Positions 1 to 6,743 of a stretch of DNA of 7,732 nt are shown in pieces. Location: the NCBI GenBank assembly GCA_007125415.1, contig SLDH01000225.1, positions 1 to 7,732 on the forward strand, written 5' to 3'. Both the position numbers and the translations under genes were made by a program. Below the pieces are notes generated by a model. That model was given only the letters and a program-made list of their open reading frames with translations, was not told the origin of the DNA and did no database searches. Every line of letters starts with the position of its first letter. Positions within the stretch are counted from its first letter, which is position 1. The stretch is from Roseovarius sp. Its GTDB lineage: Bacteria > Pseudomonadota > Alphaproteobacteria > Rhodobacterales > Rhodobacteraceae.

Positions 1-49
1 GCAATGCAACCCAGCAAGAAGTACAAAGGTTAGAAGGTCTTGGCACCAT

Positions 50-99
50 AAAGCGCTTTCGCCCCAGCGTCCCAAGGCGCCCACCCAGGGTCGGGCGCC
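50..99. repeat. Palindrome and GC-rich hairpin in the left gene-poor region
   Basis: Two inverted repeats lie close together. AAAGCGCTTT at 50-59 is a perfect 10-base palindrome. At 76-99, GGCGCCC (76-82) pairs with GGGCGCC (93-99), and the stem continues inward as ACCC (83-86) with GGGT (88-91), leaving a single bulged C at 92. This would form a very stable stem-loop in RNA from either strand. No T-rich run follows on either side, so it is not a standard intrinsic terminator. Its role is unknown: it could be an operator, an mRNA end structure or a dispersed intergenic repeat. Bases 1-249 otherwise hold no gene I recognise. Confidence 0.5.
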
Positions 100-208
100 A
101 CCCTCATCTTGCCGTACAATCAGAGTCAGAGGAAGAAGTCCCCTCTCTTTCGCAACCACTGTTCACTTTTCAGGATGCTGCCAAGTTCCAAAGACAGCTT
201 CCCCGGCA

Positions 209-254
209 GGCTGTTAGCCCCTGATCTTCATGCGCCCCGCCGGGGAAGATCAGG
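209..254 (-). terminator. Tandem hairpins at the 3' end of the MFS gene (possible terminator, no T-tract)
   Basis: CCTGATCTTC (220-229) and GAAGATCAGG (245-254) form a perfect 10-base inverted repeat around a GC-rich 15-base loop, and the transporter's stop codon (250-252) lies inside one arm. Directly beyond it in the leftward direction, GGCT (209-212) and AGCC (216-219) form a second small hairpin. The position suits transcript termination or 3'-end protection of the leftward mRNA. No run of T follows on the minus strand, so intrinsic termination is uncertain and a Rho-dependent end or RNA-stability role is equally possible. Confidence 0.35.
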
Positions 255-1467
255 CGGCCTTGGGCCGCATCACAAGCCAGATCAGCGCCGCACCGGCAAG
301 GGCGAGAAAGGGCGCCATGGCAAGATTGACCGACAACCAGCCCGCTTCCGCCGTGCCCCCGGCGCAATTCATCAAGCCGCCCGAGGCCAGCGAGGCCACG
401 GTCACCCCGCCGAAGACCAGCAGATCGTTGAGGCCCTGCATGCGACCCCGCTCATGCGGCTCATGCGCCCCCGCAAGCATCGTTGTCGCCCCGATGAAGC
501 CGAAGTTCCAGCCGATGCCCAGCAGGATGAGCGCGATATAGAAATTCTCCAGCGAGACGCCCTGAATGGCCACCGCCCCTGCGCCTGCGAGGATCACAAG
601 GCCCAGCCCCATGATCCGCTCCACCCCGAACCGCGCGATCAGATGTCCGGTGAAAAAGGAGGGCGCGAACATTGCCAGCACATGAGCCGTCACGATATCG
701 GCGGCATTGCCCTCGGTGAAGCCGCAGCCCACGACCGCAAGCGGTGTCGAGGTCATCACGAGGTTCATCAGCGCATAGGAGACCATGGCACAGATCACCG
801 CCACGGCGATGCGCGGCGTGGTGATCAGCTCCCACCGGGTGCGGCCGAAGGGGCTGTCGGCGCTCGGTCTGGGAGGCTTGGGAATATCGAGAAAGAGAAA
901 GAGCAGCGCGCCCACGATGTTGAGCGCGACGATCGTCAGGTAGGTGCCGAGAAACGGAATCACCAGCGCCTGGCTTGTCACCTTGACCAGTTGCGGCCCG
1001 ATCACCGCGCTGGCCAGCCCACCGGCCAGAACATAGGAAATGGCTTTGGGGCGAAAGGCCTCGCTGGCGGTATCGGCGGCGGCAAAACGGTAAAAACCCT
1101 GCGCGCACATGTAGATGCCTGAAATCAGGCTGCCCAGCAGGAAAAGCGGGAAGGAGGCAAGGTAGAGCCCGAGAGCCCCGATCAATGCGCCGACAGCCCC
1201 TGCGCCCGCGCCGATGAAGAACCCCGCCCTGCGGCCGTATTTCTGCATCGCCATGGAAAGCGGGTTGGCCGCCAGCATGGACCCCAGCACGATCAGCGAG
1301 ATAGGGAGTGTCGCAAAGCAGATATTGCTGGCCAGCGATTGTCCGACCCAGCCGCCGACCACGAACATCATCGCCATCTGCGCGCCCAGAATGGCCTGCG
1401 CCAGCACCAGCACGGCCACATTGCGCCGCGCGCGGCTGTCATCATGAGAAAGGGCGGCATCGGTCAT
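250..1467 (-). CDS. Major facilitator superfamily (MFS) transporter
   Basis: A predicted inner-membrane secondary transporter of 405 residues, the usual MFS length, with about 12 hydrophobic segments: near residues 15-40, 50-72, 81-103, 104-127, 141-163, 170-194, a polar central loop at 195-217, then 218-240, 258-280, 284-303, 308-330, 346-367 and 377-400. The loop between segments 2 and 3 has the basic Gly-Arg-Arg signature (Y77-G-R-R-A-G82), and the matching loop of the second half has a weaker R279-F-G-V-E-R284. The chosen start at 1467 sits about 14 residues before the first membrane helix; the same frame runs open further upstream but would overlap cobK antisense. No Shine-Dalgarno sequence precedes the ATG. 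The gene is transcribed away from cobK across 127 bases. The substrate cannot be deduced: no substrate-specific motif is recognised, and proximity to cobK is too weak to claim corrinoid or cobalt transport. Confidence 0.9.
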   Translation of the reverse strand: MTDAALSHDDSRARRNVAVLVLAQAILGAQMAMMFVVGGWVGQSLASNICFATLPISLIVLGSMLAANPLSMAMQKYGRRAGFFIGAGAGAVGALIGALGLYLASFPLFLLGSLISGIYMCAQGFYRFAAADTASEAFRPKAISYVLAGGLASAVIGPQLVKVTSQALVIPFLGTYLTIVALNIVGALLFLFLDIPKPPRPSADSPFGRTRWELITTPRIAVAVICAMVSYALMNLVMTSTPLAVVGCGFTEGNAADIVTAHVLAMFAPSFFTGHLIARFGVERIMGLGLVILAGAGAVAIQGVSLENFYIALILLGIGWNFGFIGATTMLAGAHEPHERGRMQGLNDLLVFGGVTVASLASGGLMNCAGGTAEAGWLSVNLAMAPFLALAGAALIWLVMRPKAA

Positions 1468-1474
1468 GGGCGCT

Positions 1475-1503
1475 GTGCTAGACCGCTTTGCGGAGCCTCG
1501 CAA
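1475..1503 (-). promoter_or_regulatory. Candidate promoter of the MFS gene, possibly leaderless, with an inverted repeat
   Basis: On the minus strand TTGCGA (1503-1498) is followed after 17 bases by TAGCAC (1480-1475), giving 4/6 and 3/6 matches to -35 and -10 elements. Transcription would begin about seven bases past the -10, at or next to the ATG at 1467, and no ribosome-binding site lies between. The -35 region also falls in an inverted repeat, TTGCG (1488-1492) / CGCAA (1499-1503), which could be an operator. The match is modest and this is inference from pattern only. Confidence 0.3.
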
Positions 1504-1523
1504 GAGGCCAGCTCGATTGGCGA

Positions 1524-1553
1524 TTGCACCTCCATGGCGTGCACCTGTACTCT
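1524..1553 (+). promoter_or_regulatory. Weak candidate promoter for the cobK unit
   Basis: TTGCAC (1524-1529) and TACTCT (1548-1553) are separated by 18 bases and would start transcription near 1560, about 35 bases before the preferred cobK start. The hexamer GCACCT occurs twice here (1526-1531 and 1541-1546) as a spaced direct repeat. The fit to a sigma-70 promoter is partial. I see no cobalamin riboswitch; the gap is too short to hold one upstream of cobK. Confidence 0.22.
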
Positions 1554-1594
1554 GCCCGCGCAACGAAATGAGCGGACAGGGGGCGAAGCCGCTG

Positions 1595-2323
1595 ATGACC
1601 CTTCTTTTGCTGGGCGGCACCGGGACAGCCACAGAGATCGCCGCGCGGCTGGCGCGGTCGGGCCATGATGCGCTCTGTTCCGTGGCGGGGGGCGCACGGC
1701 TCGGCCGGACGGTGGATCTGCCGCAGCGCGAGGGCGGTTTCGGCGGCGAAGCGGGGTTTCGCGCCTTTGTGAAGGAAAGGGGCATCCGCGCGGTGCTCGA
1801 TGCCACCCATCCTTTTGCCAGCCGGATCAGCGAGCGCAGCGCGCGGCTCTGCGCCGAGATGGGTCTGCCCTACTGTCTTGTCTGGCGTCCTGAATGGGTG
1901 CCCGAGCCCGGAGACAGATGGATCTTTCTGGATCAGCCGGAAGAAGCGGCGGCGCATGTTCCGCCCGCAGCCGTGGTGTTTCTGGCCACGGGCCGGGCCG
2001 GGCTGGAGCGGTTTTCCGACCTGCGCGGGCGATACCTCTACTGTCGTCAGATCCAGCCCAAAGAGGGCGATTTCCCCTTGCCCGACGGAGAGTTCATTCT
2101 GGGCACGCCCCCGTTCACCGTGGAAGAGGAGGTGGCGCTTTTCAGGGCACTGCGTGTGGATGTGCTCGTGGTGCGCAATGCGGGGGGCGAGGGGTCGCGC
2201 AGCAAGCTGCTGGCGGCGCGACAACTTGGCCTCCTGGTGCTCATGCTGAACCGCCCGCCGCCGCCCGATGCGCCCCTTGTCGGCTCGGTGGAGGCGGCGC
2301 TGGACTGGGTGGCGCAGCTGTGA
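1595..2323 (+). CDS. cobK: Precorrin-6A reductase CobK (CobK/CbiJ family)
   Basis: Catalyses NADPH-dependent reduction of the precorrin-6 macrocycle (precorrin-6A to precorrin-6B, or the cobalt-containing analogue for CbiJ) in cytoplasmic corrin-ring synthesis for vitamin B12. The 242-residue length fits the family. Visible signatures are the N-terminal beta-strand and glycine loop LLLLGGTGTATEIA (3-16), D69-ATHPF-A75, the RQIQP segment (151-155), LGTPPFTVEEE (169-179), and the C-terminal RNAGGEGSRSK (194-204) followed by AAR and NRP. I chose the ATG at 1595 because it places the Rossmann-like strand at the extreme N-terminus, as in homologues, and AGGGGG lies 11 bases upstream; an ATG at 1568 would add nine residues but has no ribosome-binding site. 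The stop overlaps the next gene's start. No other cobalamin gene is in the window, so the rest of the pathway must be elsewhere. Confidence 0.93.
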   Translation: MTLLLLGGTGTATEIAARLARSGHDALCSVAGGARLGRTVDLPQREGGFGGEAGFRAFVKERGIRAVLDATHPFASRISERSARLCAEMGLPYCLVWRPEWVPEPGDRWIFLDQPEEAAAHVPPAAVVFLATGRAGLERFSDLRGRYLYCRQIQPKEGDFPLPDGEFILGTPPFTVEEEVALFRALRVDVLVVRNAGGEGSRSKLLAARQLGLLVLMLNRPPPPDAPLVGSVEAALDWVAQL

Positions 2324-2949
2324 CCGGACGGATCATCGAGACACTGGCGGATGTGGAAGAAGGGGCGGCCTTTCTGGCGCGCCTTTGCCCGCGCATGGCC
2401 GACGCCTATGACAGCACGAGGCCGCTGCCACTCAGGCGCAGGCCCGACGGGTTCGGCGAGCTTCTGAATGCGATCGTCAGCCAGCAGGTGAGCGTGGCCT
2501 CGGCCAGCGCCATCTGGGGACGTGTCGAGGCGGCGGGGCTGAACGACCCGCAGGGCGTGAGAGACGCCAGCGAGGAGAGCATGCGCGCGCTGGGTCTGAG
2601 CCGTCAGAAGATACGTTATGCGAGGGCGTTGGCCGTGGCCGACATCGATTACGAGGCCCTGCGCCACGCGCCCGATGAGGACGTGATCAGGACGCTGGTG
2701 GAGGTGCCGGGGATCGGGCGCTGGACGGCGGAAATCTATGCGATGTTCAGCCTCGGGCGCGCCGATGTCTTCGCGCCCGGCGATCTCGCGCTGCAGGAGG
2801 CCGCGCGGCTGCTTTACGGCCTGCCCGCGCGCCCCACCGAACGGGCCTTGCGCGCGCGGGCAGAGGCATGGCAGCCATGGAGATCGGTTGCAGCGCGCAT
2901 CCTCTGGGCCTACTACCGGGTAGCCAAGCAAAGGGAAGGGATCAGATGA
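2320..2949 (+). CDS. HhH-GPD DNA-3-methyladenine glycosylase (AlkA type)
   Basis: A base-excision-repair glycosylase predicted to remove alkylated bases such as 3-methyladenine, leaving an abasic site. The 209-residue protein corresponds to the helix-hairpin-helix catalytic domain; it is shorter than E. coli AlkA (282 residues) and lacks its N-terminal beta domain, as in many compact bacterial members. Evidence: the IVSQQVS motif (52-58) of the family, the hairpin VEVPGIGRWTAE (127-138), the catalytic aspartate D155 in FAPGD (151-155), matching the PDD aspartate of AlkA, and the late PWRSVAA...W motif (187-196). There is no Fe-S cysteine cluster and no catalytic lysine in the hairpin, which argues against a MutY/Nth type and for a monofunctional enzyme. 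Translation most likely starts at GTG 2320, whose GTGA overlaps the cobK stop. Its own stop overlaps the next start (ATGA), which implies translational coupling. Confidence 0.92.
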   Translation: MTGRIIETLADVEEGAAFLARLCPRMADAYDSTRPLPLRRRPDGFGELLNAIVSQQVSVASASAIWGRVEAAGLNDPQGVRDASEESMRALGLSRQKIRYARALAVADIDYEALRHAPDEDVIRTLVEVPGIGRWTAEIYAMFSLGRADVFAPGDLALQEAARLLYGLPARPTERALRARAEAWQPWRSVAARILWAYYRVAKQREGIR

Positions 2950-3611
2950 CACGGGTTTTGCAGGCGGGCCGCAAGGAGCCCCATTCGGGCGTGACGCGCT
3001 CGGCGGTGGTGTTTCTGCATGGCTACGGGGCCAATGGCGCGGATTTGCTGGGGCTCGCCGATGTGCTGGGCGAACATCTGCCCGACACGCTTTTCGTCTC
3101 GCCCGATGCGCCCGAGACGATCCCGATGATGCCCTCGGGGCTGCAATGGTTTCCGATCCCGTGGATTGACGGCTCCTCCGAGGAAGAGCAGGAGCGCGGC
3201 CTGCTGGCTGCTGCGGCTGATCTCGATGCCTTTCTCGATGCGCTGATGGTCGATGAGGACCTGCTGCCCGAGCAGGTGGTGCTTTTCGGATTCAGCCAGG
3301 GAACGATGATGGCGCTGCATGTGGCCCCGCGCCGCGAGGACCCTGTGGCGGGTGTCGTCGCCTTTTCGGGGCGGCTGCTGTCGCCGGATCTGCTCAAGGA
3401 TGAAGCGGTAAGCCGCCCGCCGGTTCTGCTGATCCACGGGGATGCCGATGATGTGGTGCCGCCGCAATCGCTGCCGTTGGCCGCCGAGGCGCTGCAGGGC
3501 GCGGGATGGCAGGATGTCTATGCTCATGTCATGAAGGGCACGGCCCACGGGATCGCGCCCGATGGGCTGCAGGTCGCCCTTGCCTTCATGCGCGACAAGC
3601 TGGGGCTTTAG
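2946..3611 (+). CDS. Alpha/beta-hydrolase, phospholipase/carboxylesterase family
   Basis: A predicted soluble serine esterase of 221 residues, full length for the Abhydrolase_2 (phospholipase/carboxylesterase, YpfH-like) family, which hydrolyses short acyl or thioester bonds. The fold signals run in order: strand and oxyanion region VVFLHGYGANGADL (21-34), nucleophile elbow GFSQG with Ser117, acid loop HGDADDVVP with likely Asp168, and GTAHG with His201, so the catalytic triad is intact. W68-F-P-I-P-W73 is typical of the family. There is no signal peptide, which suggests a cytoplasmic enzyme. The ATG at 2946 overlaps the glycosylase stop and is preceded by a strong ribosome-binding site, GGGAAGGG, five bases upstream. 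It is the last gene of the cobK unit. The substrate is unknown, and nothing in the sequence ties it to cobalamin or DNA repair. Confidence 0.9.
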   Translation: MTRVLQAGRKEPHSGVTRSAVVFLHGYGANGADLLGLADVLGEHLPDTLFVSPDAPETIPMMPSGLQWFPIPWIDGSSEEEQERGLLAAAADLDAFLDALMVDEDLLPEQVVLFGFSQGTMMALHVAPRREDPVAGVVAFSGRLLSPDLLKDEAVSRPPVLLIHGDADDVVPPQSLPLAAEALQGAGWQDVYAHVMKGTAHGIAPDGLQVALAFMRDKLGL

Positions 3612-3795
3612 CGTCAATCTCGATCAACCTGAGGCACCCTGCACCAAGCCGCGCAGGGGCAAGGAACAGGCGGGGGTGATCCAAGCTGATCGGGAAGCGC
3701 TCTGGCAGGCCGTTGAAGAATGAAGAAGGGTTGCAAAAGTGAGGAAAAATGTTCTTCCCCCTCTGTCTGTACGTCAATCGGAGGGTGTTCGTCGG

Positions 3796-3820
3796 GAAAA
3801 CTGCCCCCTGGGCAGTTTTC
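3796..3820 (+). terminator. Rho-independent terminator-like hairpin ending the cobK unit
   Basis: GAAAACTGCCC (3796-3806) and GGGCAGTTTTC (3810-3820) form a perfect 11-base-pair stem with a 3-base loop. The A-run on one side and T-run on the other give a hairpin that could work in both directions. It lies 184 bases after the esterase stop and 25 bases before the FNR-type box, so it would separate the cobK unit from the ATPase unit. The T-run is only four long and lies inside the stem, so its efficiency is uncertain. Confidence 0.6.
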
Positions 3821-3845
3821 TGATCCTCCTTACCGCCGCCCGGGC

Positions 3846-3859
3846 TTGACCCAGATCAG
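3846..3859. promoter_or_regulatory. FNR/FixK (CRP/FNR-family) binding site upstream of the ATPase gene
   Basis: TTGAC-CCAG-ATCAG matches the alphaproteobacterial FNR/FnrL/FixK palindrome TTGAT-N4-ATCAA at eight of ten half-site positions, and the T-to-C change is commonly tolerated (TTGAY). If the regulator activates from the usual class II position (-41.5), transcription would start near 3894. A weak TACCCC at 3882-3887 would then serve as the -10, leaving a leader of about 93 bases before the preferred start codon. This suggests induction at low oxygen or by a nitric-oxide-type signal through a CRP/FNR regulator encoded elsewhere. Confidence 0.55.
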
Positions 3860-3973
3860 TGACAGGGCGGCCCATCGACCCTACCCCGATGGATGACCGA
3901 AGCGAACCGCCAGATCCTAGCCAGATATGCGCCAGACCCGGGGTGATCGGCCGACCCCGATGCGATGGACCGC

Positions 3974-3989
3974 AGGGAGAGCTGACTTG
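3974..3989 (+). promoter_or_regulatory. Ribosome-binding site deciding a TTG start for the ATPase
   Basis: AGGGAGA (3974-3980) lies six bases before TTG (3987-3989), which is followed by ACC GAT ACC GAA, a typical soluble N-terminus. The upstream in-frame ATGs at 3960 and 3927 have no comparable site, and from them the start would add arginine-rich residues unlike the start of most P2 ATPases. Confidence 0.55.
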
Positions 3990-6743
3990 ACCGATACCGA
4001 AACCACCCGAAAGACCGAAAACCCGGTTGCGGCACCTGGCGAGCCTGGCCTCCAGGCGTGCTGGGCCGAGCCCTTTGATGCGGTGCTTCGCGCGCTTGAC
4101 AGCACGGCGGATGGCCTGACCACCGGGGAGGCACGCAAGCGCCATGCGCGACACGGCCCCAACAGCCTGCCCCGCGCAAAGCGCGCAGGGCCGTTGCGCC
4201 GGATGCTGCGGCAGTTCAACAATCTGCTGATCATGGTGCTGATCGGCGCGGCGGTCATCACCGGGCTCTTGCAGCATTGGGTGGACACGGCCGTCATCCT
4301 CGCGGTGGTGGTGATAAATGCGGTAATCGGCTTCGTGCAGGAGGGCAAGGCCGAGGCGGCACTGGAAAGCCTGCGCGACATGCTGGCGCCCCGTGCCGTC
4401 GCCCTGCGCGATGGGGCGAGGGCGACCCTTGCGGCGGAGGAGCTTGTCCCCGGTGACATCGTGGTGCTGGAAGCGGGCGACAAGGTCCCGGCCGATCTGC
4501 GGCTGATCGAGACGGCGGGTCTGGCCGCCGAAGAAGCGATCCTGACCGGTGAATCCGTTCCGGTGCGCAAATCCACCGGCCCGGTCGCCGCCGACGCCGA
4601 CCTTGGGGACAGAAGCTCGATGGTGTTCTCCGGCACGCTGGTGTCGGAGGGCACGGCCAAGGGCGTCGTCACCGCAACGGGCGTCCACAGCGAGATCGGC
4701 CGCATCGGTGGCCTGATGGCCACCGTCGAGGTGCTGACCACGCCGCTCATCCGCCAGATGAGCCAGTTCGCCAAGGTGCTGACCGGCTTCATCATGGGGT
4801 TGTCGGTGCTGATCCTTGCCTTCACCGTGCTGGGGCGCGGCACTCCCTTCGATGAGGCCTTCATGATCGTCGTTGCGCTTTTCGTGGCGGCGATCCCCGA
4901 AGGATTGCCGGCGGTGCTGACGGTTACGCTTGCCATCGGTGTGCAGGCCATGGCCCGGCGGAACGCCATCATCCGGCGCCTGCCGGTGATCGAGACATTG
5001 GGCGCGGTCTCGGTGATCTGCAGCGACAAGACCGGCACGCTGACCCGCAATGAAATGGCCGTCACCCGGCTGGTTACCGCGGATGGCGCACTTGATGTGA
5101 GCGGCGAGGGCTATGCGCCCGAAGGCCGCTTGCAGAAGGACGGTCACGAGGTGACCCCCGACAAGGTGCATCTCGCACTGGCGCGCTGTGCTGCGCTCTG
5201 CAACAGCGCGGAACTGCGCGAGAAGAAGGAAGGCGGCTGGCGCGTGGAGGGAGACCCGATGGAGGGTGCTCTGCTCGCGTTGGCAGGCAAGCTTGGTGAG
5301 CCTGCCCAGTCGCGCCCCGCCGCGATTGCGGCGATCCCGTTCGATGCGCGCTATCGCTACATGGCGGTGCTCCATGACACCGATGAGGGGCGCAAGGTGC
5401 TGCTGAAGGGGGCGCCCGAAGCGATTCTGGAGCGGTGTGCCACGCAGATGAGTGCGGCGGGGCCCGAGCCGCTGGAGCCGGAGCGCTGGAACGAGCAGGC
5501 CGAGGCGGTGGCCAATGACGGGCTGCGCGTGCTGGCACTCGCGGAGATGTCCTTCGAGGGGGAGACGCTCGAACATGAGGATCTGGCGGGCGGGCTGATG
5601 CTCTTGGGCTTTACCGGGCTGATCGACCCGCCGCGCGCCGAAGCGACGGCGGCGGTGGCCGATTGCCTGTCGGCGGGCATCGATGTGAAGATGATCACAG
5701 GCGATCACAAGGGCACGGCGCGCGCGATTGCCCGGCAGATCGGGCTGGCGCATACCGACAGCGTGGTGACCGGCGCCGATATCGAGGCGCTCGATGACGC
5801 CGCCTTGCAGGTCGCCGTGCAGGAAACGGATGTCTTTGCCCGCACCAGCCCCGAGCACAAGCTGCGCCTTGTCAGTGCCTTGCAGGCGCGGGGGCAGATC
5901 GTGGCGATGACGGGGGACGGCGTGAATGATGCGCCGGCCCTCAAGCGCGCGGAGGCGGGCATCGCCATGGGGCTGAAAGGCTCCGAGGCGGCGCGCGAAG
6001 CCTCCGATTTCGTGCTGGCGGATGACAATTTCGCCTCCATCGCCGAAGCGGTCCGGCAGGGGCGCACGGTCTATATCAACCTCAAGAAGGTTATCTCCTT
6101 CCTGCTGCCGGTAAATGGCGGTGAATCGGCGGCGCTCATTCTTGCGGTGCTCTTCGGGCTCATGCTGCCGGTGACGCCGCTTCAGGTGCTCTGGGTCAAT
6201 ATGGTCAGTTCGGTCGTGCTGGCGATGAGCCTCGCCTTCGAACCGCCCGAGCGCGATGTGATGGCGCGCCCGCCGCGCAAGCCCGATGTGCCGATCCTGA
6301 CGCGCTTCATCCTGTGGCGGGTTCTGCTGGTTTCCATGCTCTTTGCCTGCGGCATCTACGGGCAATTTCAGTTGGCGCTTGCGCAGGGCGCTGCGGTGGA
6401 GGTGGCCCGCACCATGGCGATCAACACGCTGGTTGCGATGGAGGTCTTCTATCTCTTCTCCATCCGCTTCCGGCTGCGCAACACGCTGACGCTCGAGGGG
6501 GTCAAGGGCACCCCGTCGGTCTTGCTGGCCGTCGGCGCCGTGGTTGGGTTGCAGGCCGCATTCACCTATCTGCCGCCCATGCAGGCGCTCTTCGATACAA
6601 GGCCGCTTGATCTGGTGCAACTGGCGCAATGCGCGGCGGCGGGGGTTCTTGTCCTTCTGGTGCTCGAGTGCGACAAACTCGTTGAGAGACGGCGCAAGGC
6701 CCGTCAGGGGCCGCGCCACGGCCCGGGCTTTGCGGGAACATGA
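3987..6743 (+). CDS. P2-type cation-transporting ATPase (PacL/MgtA-like, Ca2+-ATPase-related)
   Basis: An inner-membrane ATP-driven cation pump of 918 residues with ten membrane segments: M1-M2 near 76-117, M3-M4 near 265-320, M5-M6 near 700-750, M7-M10 near 772-892. It has an N-terminal cation-ATPase domain (about 25-75). All catalytic motifs are present: TGES (187-190), phosphorylated Asp347 in DKTGT, KGAPE (474-478), TGD (571-573) and TGDGVND (642-648). M4 has PEGLP with Glu305, as in Ca2+ pumps, and M5 keeps Asn710 and Glu713. M6 reads W-V-N738-M-V-S741-S742, so the Thr-Asp pair of SERCA-type Ca2+ sites is replaced by Ser-Ser; the ion is therefore uncertain (Ca2+, Mg2+, Mn2+ or a monovalent ion). 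I prefer TTG 3987, six bases after AGGGAGA; ATGs at 3960 and 3927 are in frame but lack a ribosome-binding site. An FNR-type box lies upstream and a desaturase gene 45 bases downstream. Confidence 0.96.
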   Translation: MTDTETTRKTENPVAAPGEPGLQACWAEPFDAVLRALDSTADGLTTGEARKRHARHGPNSLPRAKRAGPLRRMLRQFNNLLIMVLIGAAVITGLLQHWVDTAVILAVVVINAVIGFVQEGKAEAALESLRDMLAPRAVALRDGARATLAAEELVPGDIVVLEAGDKVPADLRLIETAGLAAEEAILTGESVPVRKSTGPVAADADLGDRSSMVFSGTLVSEGTAKGVVTATGVHSEIGRIGGLMATVEVLTTPLIRQMSQFAKVLTGFIMGLSVLILAFTVLGRGTPFDEAFMIVVALFVAAIPEGLPAVLTVTLAIGVQAMARRNAIIRRLPVIETLGAVSVICSDKTGTLTRNEMAVTRLVTADGALDVSGEGYAPEGRLQKDGHEVTPDKVHLALARCAALCNSAELREKKEGGWRVEGDPMEGALLALAGKLGEPAQSRPAAIAAIPFDARYRYMAVLHDTDEGRKVLLKGAPEAILERCATQMSAAGPEPLEPERWNEQAEAVANDGLRVLALAEMSFEGETLEHEDLAGGLMLLGFTGLIDPPRAEATAAVADCLSAGIDVKMITGDHKGTARAIARQIGLAHTDSVVTGADIEALDDAALQVAVQETDVFARTSPEHKLRLVSALQARGQIVAMTGDGVNDAPALKRAEAGIAMGLKGSEAAREASDFVLADDNFASIAEAVRQGRTVYINLKKVISFLLPVNGGESAALILAVLFGLMLPVTPLQVLWVNMVSSVVLAMSLAFEPPERDVMARPPRKPDVPILTRFILWRVLLVSMLFACGIYGQFQLALAQGAAVEVARTMAINTLVAMEVFYLFSIRFRLRNTLTLEGVKGTPSVLLAVGAVVGLQAAFTYLPPMQALFDTRPLDLVQLAQCAAAGVLVLLVLECDKLVERRRKARQGPRHGPGFAGT

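Larger units (their letters stand above)
3612..3986. other. Intergenic region before the P-type ATPase
   Basis: This 375-base gap has locally lower GC around 3710-3765 and contains no gene I accept. It holds a terminator-like hairpin (3796-3820), an FNR/FixK-type box (3846-3859) and the leader of the ATPase gene with its ribosome-binding site (AGGGAGA, 3974-3980). A 58-codon rightward frame at 3720-3896 is open but overlaps both the hairpin and the regulatory box and has no good ribosome-binding site, so it is not called. Confidence 0.6.

Noticed and set aside
109..1122. A 337-codon plus-strand open frame opposite the transporter
   Set aside because: Low-complexity basic translation with no recognisable domain; the minus-strand frame gives a clean 12-segment membrane protein.
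1468..1594. A cobalamin riboswitch upstream of cobK
   Set aside because: The 127-base gap is shorter than a normal cobalamin riboswitch and I see no B12-box-like conserved segment.
1468..1806. N-terminal extension of the transporter frame upstream of 1467
   Set aside because: The extra 113 residues are non-hydrophobic, antisense to cobK, and precede the natural N-terminus of an MFS protein.
3617..3630. A second FNR-like box ending in ATCAA just after the esterase
   Set aside because: Only the right half-site matches; the left half (TCAAT) does not fit TTGAY.
6708..6724. GGGCCG/CGGCCC inverted repeat near the 3' end of the ATPase gene as a terminator
   Set aside because: Six-base stem within coding sequence with no T-tract; expected by chance in such GC-rich DNA.
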